Source: Clostridium sp. UBA4548 | GTDB lineage: Bacteria; Bacillota; Clostridia; Clostridiales; Clostridiaceae | Assembly (NCBI RefSeq): GCF_002387895.1 | Contig: NZ_DGLI01000003.1 | Span: 1-64,000, forward strand | Length of the DNA stretch: 64,000 bases | Direction: 5' to 3' | In this document: positions 1 to 7,207 of the stretch, one piece after another | Position numbering within the stretch: the first letter of the stretch is position 1 | Layout: each line of letters starts with the position of its first letter | Made by a program: the position numbers and the translations under genes | Notes under the pieces: generated by a model | Seen by the model: the letters and a program-made list of their open reading frames with translations, nothing else | Database searches by the model: none | Told to the model about the DNA's origin: nothing

Positions 1-25
1 CTGCTAAAGCGACAGCCCCATTCCA

Positions 26-556
26 TTACTTAACGTATGAAGCTCCTATTTCTAGTGCTTTTTTGTTAACTTCAAAGAATTTCTCTTTTCCATGTTCTCT
101 TAAAGATTGAAGTAAAACTTCCATAGTAACTATGTTAGTTTTAGCAACTAATGCTCCTAAAAGAACCATGTTAGCTATTTGCTTGCTTCCTATATTAGCT
201 GCTTCAGTTTGAGCTGGTATTTTTATAACTTCTACATCATCTCTTGCTGGCTCTCTGTCTATAAGGTCGCTATCTATTATTAGTAATCCACCTTTAACTA
301 ATTCTTTCTCAAACTTGTCAAGAGATGGTCTGTTCATAACTACAACAGATGTTGGCATAGTTACTATTGGAGAACCTACTTGATCATCTGTAAGAATAAC
401 AGAACAGTTAGCAGTACCTCCACGCATTTCTGGACCATAAGATGGTAACCATGAAACGTTCATATTAGCATCCATTCCAGCATAAGCTAAGAATTTTCCC
501 ATGGATAATATTCCTTGTCCACCAAATCCTGCAAAGATTATTTCTTGTGATGCCAT
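26..556 (-). CDS. 2-oxoacid:ferredoxin oxidoreductase, gamma subunit
   Basis: This 176-residue protein is the gamma subunit of a four-subunit, thiamine-diphosphate-dependent 2-oxoacid:ferredoxin oxidoreductase (KGOR/VOR family), a cytoplasmic enzyme that oxidises a 2-oxoacid plus CoA to acyl-CoA, CO2 and reduced ferredoxin. The N-terminal GFGGQG motif (residues 10-15) is typical of this subunit and the length fits. It is the last gene of the operon ferredoxin - alpha - beta - gamma, one base after the beta gene. The substrate cannot be read from this subunit. Only 25 bases remain before the window edge, so a following gene cannot be excluded. Confidence 0.93.
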   Translation of the reverse strand: MASQEIIFAGFGGQGILSMGKFLAYAGMDANMNVSWLPSYGPEMRGGTANCSVILTDDQVGSPIVTMPTSVVVMNRPSLDKFEKELVKGGLLIIDSDLIDREPARDDVEVIKIPAQTEAANIGSKQIANMVLLGALVAKTNIVTMEVLLQSLREHGKEKFFEVNKKALEIGASYVK

Positions 557-557
557 A

Positions 558-1307
558 TTACTTTACCTCCTCAGTGGTATCTTTTTTAACACCTAGAGTA
601 TAGAATGGCATCATGTTGTCTCTTAACCATTTCATTGACTCGTTTGGTGATAGTCCCCAGTTAGTTGGGCAGATTGAAAGTACTTCAACTAAAGAGAAGC
701 CTTTTCCATCTATAGCATTTTGGAATGCTTTCTTTATAGCTTTTTTAGTTTTCATTACATTTGGAACGCTATCAGCTGATACTCTTTCAACATAACAAGC
801 TCCATCTAATGTTGCTATCATTTCCGATACTCTTATTGGGTGTCCTTGAAGTTTCACATCTCTTCCATATGGAGAAGTTTCTGTAACTTGTCCTGGAAGT
901 GTTGTTGGAGCCATTTGTCCACCAGTCATTCCATAGATACAGTTATTTACGAAGATAGTAACAATGTTTTCTCCTCTAGTTGCAGCATGAACTATTTCAG
1001 CTGTTCCTATAGCAGCAAGGTCTCCATCTCCTTGGTATGTAAATACTACTGAATCTGGGTTTGATCTTTTTATTCCAGTTGCAACTGCTGGTGCTCTTCC
1101 GTGAGCTGCTTGGAACATATCACAAGCAAAGTAGTCATATGCTAAAACTGAACATCCAACTGGTGCTACCCCTATTGCTTTATCTAAAACGCCTAATTCA
1201 TCTAATACTTCTCCCACTAATCTGTGGATTGTGCCGTGAGTACATCCTGGACAGTAATGGGTAGGTACATCTAACATTGCTTTAGTTGGTTCAAAAACTA
1301 TAGCCAT
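558..1307 (-). CDS. 2-oxoacid:ferredoxin oxidoreductase, beta subunit (thiamine diphosphate-binding)
   Basis: This 249-residue beta subunit carries the thiamine diphosphate site and a 4Fe-4S cluster. The sequence shows CPGC at residues 19-22, a further conserved Cys at residue 52, and the GDGD of the thiamine-diphosphate motif at residues 93-96, followed some 25 residues on by the NN pair. Its start overlaps the stop of the alpha subunit gene by one base (TAATG), so the two are probably translationally coupled. The short beta and separate gamma and ferredoxin subunits are the arrangement of KGOR/VOR enzymes, unlike the single-chain pyruvate enzymes of clostridia. Confidence 0.94.
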   Translation of the reverse strand: MAIVFEPTKAMLDVPTHYCPGCTHGTIHRLVGEVLDELGVLDKAIGVAPVGCSVLAYDYFACDMFQAAHGRAPAVATGIKRSNPDSVVFTYQGDGDLAAIGTAEIVHAATRGENIVTIFVNNCIYGMTGGQMAPTTLPGQVTETSPYGRDVKLQGHPIRVSEMIATLDGACYVERVSADSVPNVMKTKKAIKKAFQNAIDGKGFSLVEVLSICPTNWGLSPNESMKWLRDNMMPFYTLGVKKDTTEEVK

Positions 1308-2377
1308 TATTTAGCACCTCCTACAATTTTCTTAACATTTTCTAATATTTCTGCTGGGTTTGGAACCATACCACCAGATCTTCCAAAGAAGTGAACTGGC
1401 TTTCTTCCTTCAACAGCAAGTCTTACATCCTCAACCATTTGACCACAACTAAGTTCAACTGAAAGGTATCCAAGTTTAGTATTGTTTACTGTTTTCTCGA
1501 AAGCTTCAGTTGGGAATGGCCATAATGTTATTGGTCTGATTAAACCAAGTTTTATGCCTTCTTTTTCAGCTAACTTAACAACGTTCTTGCATATTCTTGA
1601 AGTTGTTCCGTAAGCAACCATCACTAAATCATTTTCTCTATCACAGTTAAATAATTCATACTTAACTTCATTTTCTTTTATAGCTTTATATTTTGCTTGA
1701 AGGTGCTCGTTATGCTTTTCTAAGCCTTCTGGTGCAAGATATAAAGAGTTAATTACATTATGCTGTTTTCTTCCATTTAAGCCATTAGCAGCCCAAGTTT
1801 TTTCAGGAAGGTTTTTAGCTTCTCTTTCCTTAAACTCTACTGGCTCCATCATTTGTCCAAGCATACCGTCTCCCATAATCATTACTGGAGTTCTGTAGTT
1901 ATCAGCTACATCAAAAGCATCTTGAACTAAATCAACCATTTCTTGAATTGATGCCGGAGCATAAACTGGCATATTAAAATCTCCGTGTGCTCCACCTTTA
2001 GTTGCTTGGAAGTAGTCAGATTGTGCTGGTTGAATACCACCAAGTCCTGGGCCACCTCTTACTATGTTTACGATTACACATGGTAGCTCAGCACCCGCTA
2101 TATAAGATATTCCTTCTGCTTTTAAGCTTATTCCTGGAGAACTTGAAGATGTCATACATCTTATTCCTGTACCTGCTGCTCCATAAACCATGTTTATAGC
2201 CGCAACTTCACTCTCTGCTTGTAAGAATGTTCTTCCTATTTTAGGCATTCTTCTTGAAAGATAAGCTGAAATTTCTGTTTGTGGTGTTATTGGATATCCA
2301 AAGAAACATTGACAACCTGCTTTAATGGCAGCTTCACCAATAGCTTCATTACCCTTCATTAATACTTTTTCTGACAT
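1307..2377 (-). CDS. vorB: 2-oxoacid:ferredoxin oxidoreductase, alpha subunit (VorB-like)
   Basis: This 356-residue alpha subunit contains the pyrimidine-binding and transketolase C-terminal-like domains of the 2-oxoacid:ferredoxin oxidoreductases. The N-terminal stretch with GNEAIGEAAIKAGC, the FGYPITPQTE motif and the later SSSSPGISLKAEGI segment are characteristic. Proteins of this architecture are usually annotated as 3-methyl-2-oxobutanoate (2-ketoisovalerate) dehydrogenase VorB, but 2-oxoglutarate as substrate is not excluded. The nearby ptb and buk genes would convert the acyl-CoA product to acid plus ATP, which favours a branched-chain 2-oxoacid; that is an inference from context. Confidence 0.88.
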   Translation of the reverse strand: MSEKVLMKGNEAIGEAAIKAGCQCFFGYPITPQTEISAYLSRRMPKIGRTFLQAESEVAAINMVYGAAGTGIRCMTSSSSPGISLKAEGISYIAGAELPCVIVNIVRGGPGLGGIQPAQSDYFQATKGGAHGDFNMPVYAPASIQEMVDLVQDAFDVADNYRTPVMIMGDGMLGQMMEPVEFKEREAKNLPEKTWAANGLNGRKQHNVINSLYLAPEGLEKHNEHLQAKYKAIKENEVKYELFNCDRENDLVMVAYGTTSRICKNVVKLAEKEGIKLGLIRPITLWPFPTEAFEKTVNNTKLGYLSVELSCGQMVEDVRLAVEGRKPVHFFGRSGGMVPNPAEILENVKKIVGGAK

Positions 2378-2395
2378 GGGTATTTACCTCCTTTA

Positions 2396-2605
2396 TTATT
2401 TCTCAACTGTGATTACAAGGTCTGGGCACATTTTGCCGCATGAAGCACAGCCGATGCATTCTGACATTTTTTCCTCAGTTACTGTTGCTGGATGATAACC
2501 TTTAAGATTTAGCTTTTCTGAAAAGCTAATTATCTTCTTAGGGCACACAGCGATGCAGTGACCGCATCCTTTACATCTTTCTTCTCTAAAGAATACTCTT
2601 GACAT
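2396..2605 (-). CDS. 2-oxoacid:ferredoxin oxidoreductase, ferredoxin-like delta subunit
   Basis: This 69-residue bacterial-type 2[4Fe-4S] ferredoxin has two CxxCxxCxxxCP clusters (CKGCGHCIAVCP and CIGCASCGKMCP) and is the electron-transfer subunit of the oxidoreductase encoded just downstream. I place the start at the Met beginning MSRVFFREE because AAGGAGG (2614-2620) lies 8 bases upstream. A longer reading from 2662 would start at about the likely transcription start (TATAAT at 2668-2673). First gene of the operon. Confidence 0.93.
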   Translation of the reverse strand: MSRVFFREERCKGCGHCIAVCPKKIISFSEKLNLKGYHPATVTEEKMSECIGCASCGKMCPDLVITVEK

Positions 2606-2659
2606 AACTTCTACCTCCTTAAATAATGAACAAGTTATTAGGTCGTTAAAGTGCCGAAG

Positions 2660-2675
2660 CAATTTATATTATAGT
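2660..2675 (-). promoter_or_regulatory. Probable promoter -10 region of the oxidoreductase operon
   Basis: Read on the minus strand the 16 bases are ACTATAATATAAATTG, with a consensus TATAAT at 2668-2673, about 65 bases before the ferredoxin start codon. No good -35 hexamer sits at 17 bp, which suggests activator dependence. The same 16 bases occur upstream of ptb at 5674-5689. Confidence 0.5.
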
Positions 2676-2804
2676 AAATTAAATAAAACTTTACATACAT
2701 ACAAATAACTCTTAAGCCACTAAAGCTCTTAAGATATTCATATATAAAATTTTAATTTTACAAGCTTAAGCTTTAATTATTTGTTGCTTGTACACCTTTA
2801 TTTT

Positions 2805-2834
2805 ACTAGTTGACACCCTCAGTGTCAAACTAGT
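2805..2834. promoter_or_regulatory. 30-bp near-perfect palindrome upstream of the oxidoreductase operon
   Basis: The left arm ACTAGTTGACAC and right arm GTGTCAAACTAGT pair along their whole length with a single one-base bulge and a CCTCA loop. Neither strand has a T-run following the hairpin, so it is not a normal intrinsic terminator. It lies between the stop of the P-loop ATPase gene and the promoter of the ferredoxin gene, about 130 bp upstream of the -10 element. It may be an operator or a transcript-end structure. Confidence 0.5.
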
Positions 2835-2871
2835 CGCAAATATTTAACAATTCTAATATTTTCCATTAGGT

Positions 2872-3546
2872 TTATTGTTCCCATTTTCTCCATGGTGGTA
2901 ACATAAAAATTTCTATAGGGAATACTTCTCCTTGGACCTTACCACTTATTTCTTCTACTTTATCTTTAGTGCAAACTGTATAGCTGTGAGGAATTCCGAT
3001 TTCCTTTGAAAGTTTTGAAACTTCCTCATCACCTTTAAGTATATGCTCTACAGTTGTCTCATATGACAAGTTAGTATTTGATATAAGATGTGTCACCTTA
3101 AGTCTTGATGATCCTTCTATTTCTCCAATATACTCCTTAGTATCCTTATCATTTGAAGTAAAAGGTCTATTTTGATTTACTACAAAGTACATATCATAAG
3201 GTTCTTCTCTAAAGAATCTATTGTACTGTCCAAGAGCTATTGCTCCTGCACCATCTCCACCTACATCAAACACTACCTCATAACTCTTATCATTAAATAC
3301 AGATATAACCTCAGCTGGTACTACCATAAGTTCTGCATTTACAAAATCAGGATTAGAGGAAATGACACGAATGCCATATTCCCCTAACATATCTTTCAGA
3401 TCTCTAACGCAGAAATAAGGGTTTACTATATCTAAATCTACAATTGCTACTTTTTTTCCTTGCTTTGCTAAGTCAATGGCATAATTTATTGCAATTTCTG
3501 TCTTACCACTTCCGAAATGTCCTGTAAAAACCCTAATTCTACTCAT
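2872..3546 (-). CDS. P-loop ATPase of the MinD/ParA (CobQ/CobB) type, function unknown
   Basis: A 224-residue cytoplasmic protein. It begins with a Walker A motif GHFGSGKTE (residues 9-17) and then has a DLDIVNPYF segment like the Walker A' / switch region of the SIMIBI class (MinD, ParA, CobQ). The VFDVGGDGAG segment fits Walker B. The gene lies 45 bp after buk and before the oxidoreductase operon, and such ATPases recur next to 2-oxoacid oxidoreductase genes in clostridia as far as I know. It may act in assembling or inserting cofactors for the neighbouring enzyme, but that is only a guess from context. Confidence 0.75.
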   Translation of the reverse strand: MSRIRVFTGHFGSGKTEIAINYAIDLAKQGKKVAIVDLDIVNPYFCVRDLKDMLGEYGIRVISSNPDFVNAELMVVPAEVISVFNDKSYEVVFDVGGDGAGAIALGQYNRFFREEPYDMYFVVNQNRPFTSNDKDTKEYIGEIEGSSRLKVTHLISNTNLSYETTVEHILKGDEEVSKLSKEIGIPHSYTVCTKDKVEEISGKVQGEVFPIEIFMLPPWRKWEQ

Positions 3547-3591
3547 TTATATCACCCTTTTTTATTTAATAATGAACAAATTCATTTTGTA

Positions 3592-4662
3592 CTATTTATA
3601 TTCTTTAGCTGCTTCTTCGCCTCTTAGTACTCTTAATCCACCTTCAGCAAGTGCAAGTATTTCATCTTCTCCTGGATAAACTACCACTTGAGATATGAAT
3701 TCTACTCTTTCTTTAATATAGTTTACAAGATTTTTAGAGTATGCAATTCCACCAGTAAGAATAATTGCGTCTACCTTACCGCTTAGTACTGCTGCACATT
3801 TACCTATTTCTTTAGCTACTTGATAGCCCATTGCATCATAGATTAACTTAGCCTCTGCATCTCCTGCAGCTGCTCTTTCATCTACAGCCTTAGCATCGTT
3901 AGTTCCAAGGTAAGCTACTATTCCACCTTTTCCAGTAATCATTTTCTTGATTTCTGCTTCTGAATATTTACCACTAAAGCAAAGTTTTACTAAATCTCCC
4001 ACTGGAACTCCACCGCTTCTCTCTGGTGAGAATGGACCTTCTCCATCTAAAGCATTGTTCACATCCACAACTCTTCCTGCCTTATGTGCTCCAACAGAGA
4101 TTCCTCCCCCTAAGTGAGCAACTATTAAGTTTAATTCATTGTAGTCTTTATTGTTTTCCTTTGCATATCTTTTAGCAACAGCTTTTTGGTTTAATGCATG
4201 GAAAATACTCTTTCTTTCTATTTCTGGCATTCCTGATACTCTTGCTACAGCTTCCATTTCATCAACAACCACTGGGTCAACGATGAATGCTGGTACATTT
4301 AATTCTTTAGCAATCTCATTAGCAATGATTCCACCTAAGTTAGAAGCATGTTGTCCTTGAACTCCAATTTTTAAGTCTTCAAGCATTGTATCATTAACTG
4401 CATAAGTTCCACCTTCGATAGATTTTAAAAGTCCACCTCTACCTACAACTGCACTTAAAGTTTTAATATCAAAGTTTTTCTCCTTTAATACATTTAAGAT
4501 AACATTTTTTCTGAATTCAAATTGGTCTACGATAGTTGGATACTCACCAATTTCTTCTGCTGAGTGTCTTAAAGTTTCGATTAATATTTCTTTATCGTCT
4601 TCATAAACACCAATCTTTGTTGAAGTTGAACCTGGATTCATAATTAATAATCTGTAAGCCAT
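3592..4662 (-). CDS. buk: Butyrate kinase
   Basis: This 356-residue enzyme of the acetokinase family (ASKHA fold) transfers the phosphoryl group of butyryl phosphate to ADP, giving butyrate and ATP. The phosphate-1 motif MNPGSTSTKIG at the N-terminus, the HLGGGISVGAH motif in the middle and the ILTGGIAYSK motif near the C-terminus are all present, and the length is the family norm. It follows ptb by 15 bp, the usual ptb-buk operon. A second, diverged buk lies upstream of ptb, so the locus is buk2-ptb-buk. Besides butyryl phosphate such kinases often accept isobutyryl or isovaleryl phosphate. Confidence 0.95.
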   Translation of the reverse strand: MAYRLLIMNPGSTSTKIGVYEDDKEILIETLRHSAEEIGEYPTIVDQFEFRKNVILNVLKEKNFDIKTLSAVVGRGGLLKSIEGGTYAVNDTMLEDLKIGVQGQHASNLGGIIANEIAKELNVPAFIVDPVVVDEMEAVARVSGMPEIERKSIFHALNQKAVAKRYAKENNKDYNELNLIVAHLGGGISVGAHKAGRVVDVNNALDGEGPFSPERSGGVPVGDLVKLCFSGKYSEAEIKKMITGKGGIVAYLGTNDAKAVDERAAAGDAEAKLIYDAMGYQVAKEIGKCAAVLSGKVDAIILTGGIAYSKNLVNYIKERVEFISQVVVYPGEDEILALAEGGLRVLRGEEAAKEYK

Positions 4663-4677
4663 CTTATGTTCCCCCTA

Positions 4678-5583
4678 TTATTTAGCCTCTGCAACTAATG
4701 CTGCTAGAGCTATAGAATTCATTTTTGTTTCTGGAGAGTCTGCTCTTGAAGTAACTATAACTGGTGCAGCTGCTCCAGCAAGTAAGCCACCACTATGAGA
4801 GTCTGTGGTATATGTTAAGCATTTATACATTGCATTACCTGCTTCAATGTTAGCCATTAATAATATATCTGCTTTTCCTGCTACTGGACCTGATATTTTC
4901 TTATGATGTGCTGCCTCTTCAGAAAGAGCATTATCAAGTGCTAATGGTCCATCAATGATACATCCTTTTATTTGTCCTCTTTCGCTCATTTTAGAAAGAT
5001 TTGCTGCATCTAGAGTTGCTGGCATTGCTGGGTTTACCACCTCAACTGCACAAACTGGAGCAACCTTTGGAACTTCTATATCTAAAGCATGAGCAACTTG
5101 TACTGCATTTTTAACTATATCAACCTTTTCCTTTAATTCTGGGTACATGTTAAAGGCAGCATCAGTTATAAATAGTAATCTATCATAACCAGGAACTTCA
5201 AATACTGCAATGTGTGACATTTGTTTTCCTGTTCTAAGTCCTACTTCTTTGTTTAGTACAGCTCTTAAGAATGATGCAGTGTCGATTAGACCTTTCATCA
5301 TCATATCGGCTCTTCCACTTGAAACAAGCTTAACAGCCTCTAGTGCAGCTGCATTCATATCCTTAACATCAATAACTTCATATTCATTGATGTCCATTCC
5401 AATGCCCTGTGCAATTTTAGTTATTTCTTCCTTATCACCTACAAGAATTGCATTAGCTATTCCATTAGCTTTTGCATCTCTTACAGCTTCTAACACTGGT
5501 TCATCTTGAGCCACTGCTACTGCTACAGTTTTCATTTTTTGAGACTTTACTTTTTGAATTACTTCATTAAATGTTCTGATCAT
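4678..5583 (-). CDS. ptb: Phosphate butyryltransferase (phosphotransbutyrylase)
   Basis: This 301-residue enzyme of the phosphate acetyl/butyryltransferase family converts butyryl-CoA plus phosphate to butyryl phosphate and CoA, feeding butyrate kinase for substrate-level ATP synthesis. The length and the conserved segments RADMMMKGL, VFEVPGYDRLLFITDAA and the C-terminal GAAAPVIVTSRAD match the family. It lies between two buk genes, with a 110-bp upstream gap that contains its own promoter-like sequence and a small palindrome, so it may start a separate transcript ptb-buk. Confidence 0.95.
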   Translation of the reverse strand: MIRTFNEVIQKVKSQKMKTVAVAVAQDEPVLEAVRDAKANGIANAILVGDKEEITKIAQGIGMDINEYEVIDVKDMNAAALEAVKLVSSGRADMMMKGLIDTASFLRAVLNKEVGLRTGKQMSHIAVFEVPGYDRLLFITDAAFNMYPELKEKVDIVKNAVQVAHALDIEVPKVAPVCAVEVVNPAMPATLDAANLSKMSERGQIKGCIIDGPLALDNALSEEAAHHKKISGPVAGKADILLMANIEAGNAMYKCLTYTTDSHSGGLLAGAAAPVIVTSRADSPETKMNSIALAALVAEAK

Positions 5584-5635
5584 CTGCTGATCCCCCTTAA
5601 CTTATGTTAAATAATAAATAAGTTTATTTGTTTAA

Positions 5636-5650
5636 CCACTTTAAAAGTGG
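5636..5650. promoter_or_regulatory. 15-bp palindrome in the ptb leader
   Basis: CCACTTT, one central base, then AAAGTGG: a perfect 7-bp inverted repeat between the candidate -10 (5682-5687) and the ptb start codon. It could be an operator or a small RNA hairpin. The function is unknown. Confidence 0.35.
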
Positions 5651-5673
5651 GTTCTACCGTTGTAATGGATTAA

Positions 5674-5689
5674 CAATTTATATTATAGT
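5674..5689 (-). promoter_or_regulatory. Probable ptb promoter -10 region, shared with the oxidoreductase operon
   Basis: On the minus strand it reads ACTATAATATAAATTG with TATAAT at 5682-5687, about 100 bases before ptb. It is identical over 16 bases to 2660-2675. There is no convincing -35 hexamer. It overlaps the very end of the upstream buk2 intergenic space, immediately after the buk2 stop. Confidence 0.5.
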
Positions 5690-5693
5690 GTGA

Positions 5694-6782
5694 TTAAAAT
5701 TTAACTTCATTTTCATATATTTTAGCTACTTCTTCACCCTTAACAACTCTTAAAGCTCCTTGTGCAAGGGCAAGCATTTCATCTTCACCTGGAACTAGTT
5801 CCACAGGTGCTATAAAGCTTACATACTCACTTATCCAGTTAGTTAATCTCTTATTATGTGCAAGACCACCGGTTAAGATTATTGCATCTAATTTTCCACA
5901 AAGAACTGTAGCCATAGCTCCAATTTCTTTTGCAAGTTGATATGCCATTGCTTTAAAAATTAATTCAGCCTTTTGGTCTCCCTCTTCTATTCTCTTATCC
6001 ACTACTCTACCATCATTAGTTCCAAGATAGGCAACAAGTCCACCTTGTCCTGTAATTTTCTTTTTTAGTTCTGGTAAAGTATACTTACCAGAAAACGCAA
6101 GCTTTGCTAAATCTCCTACTGGAAGCCCTCCAGTCCTCTCTGGTGAGAACGGACCTTCTTCATTTGCATTGTTGCAATCTAAAAGTCTTCCATCTTTTAC
6201 TGGAGATACAGTTATTCCTCCTCCAATGTGAGCTACAACAAAACTACTATTATTAAGGTCTAAGCCTCTTCTTTGACAAACTCTTCTTGTTACCGCCTTT
6301 ACATTTAAGGCATGAACTAAAGATTTTCTAGTAATCTCAGGAAGTCCAGATATTCTAGCCACCGCTTCAATCTCATCAACTGCTACTGGGTCAACTATAA
6401 AGGCAGGAACATTAATCTTTTGTGCAATTTCCTTAGCTATTATTCCACCAAGGTTTGATGCATGTTGTCCTTGATAGCCTTCCTTAAGGTCTTCTATCAT
6501 TTTTTCTGTAACCGTGTATGTACCACCTGGCATTGGTCTTAAAAGACCTCCCCTACCAACTACCGCTACTAAGTCCTCAAGGCTTATATTATTCTGTCCT
6601 AACCACTTAAGAATTACTTCTGATCTCATATCCTTTTGCTCGTATATGTGTTCAAACTTCTTAATTTCTTCAGAACTATGAGATAAATTTTCATCTACAA
6701 CACAGGTTTCCCCTTGAAATACTGCTATTTTAGTAGACGTAGACCCTGGATTAATTGCTAGTATATATTTTTTCTCCCCCAT
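5694..6782 (-). CDS. buk2: Butyrate kinase, second copy
   Basis: A 362-residue paralogue of the buk gene downstream, with the same motifs: INPGSTSTKIA at the N-terminus, HIGGGITVSPV in the middle and ILTGGLAHNK towards the C-terminus. I chose the second Met (6782) because a GGGGG box lies 8 bases before it, whereas the upstream Met at 6797 has no ribosome binding site. The protein is well diverged from its neighbour, so this is an old duplication or a separate acquisition, and the two kinases may differ in acyl-phosphate preference. The preceding 425-bp gap holds a candidate promoter and a Fur-like site. Confidence 0.92.
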   Translation of the reverse strand: MGEKKYILAINPGSTSTKIAVFQGETCVVDENLSHSSEEIKKFEHIYEQKDMRSEVILKWLGQNNISLEDLVAVVGRGGLLRPMPGGTYTVTEKMIEDLKEGYQGQHASNLGGIIAKEIAQKINVPAFIVDPVAVDEIEAVARISGLPEITRKSLVHALNVKAVTRRVCQRRGLDLNNSSFVVAHIGGGITVSPVKDGRLLDCNNANEEGPFSPERTGGLPVGDLAKLAFSGKYTLPELKKKITGQGGLVAYLGTNDGRVVDKRIEEGDQKAELIFKAMAYQLAKEIGAMATVLCGKLDAIILTGGLAHNKRLTNWISEYVSFIAPVELVPGEDEMLALAQGALRVVKGEEVAKIYENEVKF

Positions 6783-6936
6783 TGTTAAAACCCCCATAAA
6801 ATTTAAGTTTAATTATATTAGCTTACTTTGCCTAAAAACTTTAATAAACCAATATAAGATTCTGTGTAAAAGTTAAACCTTTACTTTTCTATAGCACTTA
6901 CTTTTCTAAAATATGATTTAACTTTTCCCCAAGTAC

Positions 6937-6966
6937 ATTTTAACAAATAATCATTATCAATATCAA
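6937..6966 (-). promoter_or_regulatory. Candidate promoter overlapped by a Fur-like box upstream of buk2
   Basis: On the minus strand, TTGATA (6961-6966), an 18-bp spacer and TAAAAT (6937-6942) form a candidate promoter. Bases 6946-6964 read GATATTGATAATGATTATT, matching 16 of 19 positions of the classical Fur box. If real, iron repression of the region is possible. The distance to buk2 is about 140 bp. Confidence 0.35.
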
Positions 6967-7113
6967 GGATATTATATAGTATGTTAAAATATAAATTTGT
7001 TTAAATTGTGAATTTTTGTACATATTATCCTTTTAAGTTCCTTCAACTCCATAATATCATATACTCTTTGACCTTTGTCAGTCCTTTATTAAATTCTTCC
7101 ATTAGGTACAAAT

Positions 7114-7159
7114 AAAAGCTATGAAACGAAGAATTTTCTTTCTTTATTTCATAGCTTTT
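7114..7159 (-). terminator. Terminator after the FAD oxidoreductase gene
   Basis: The arms AAAAGCTATGAAA (7114-7126) and TTTCATAGCTTTT (7147-7159) form a 13-bp perfect stem. On the minus strand it ends in TTTTATTTG. It lies about 50 bp after the stop codon at 7208. Confidence 0.75.
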
Positions 7160-7207
7160 AGAGTTAATAATCATTTTACATGACTTAAACTTTTCATAAT
7201 TTGTATA

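Larger units (their letters stand above)
6783..7207. other. 425-bp gap between buk2 and the FAD oxidoreductase gene
   Basis: AT-rich intergenic DNA. It contains the buk2 promoter/Fur-like site near 6937-6966 and the terminator at 7114-7159. I see no further gene. Confidence 0.6.
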
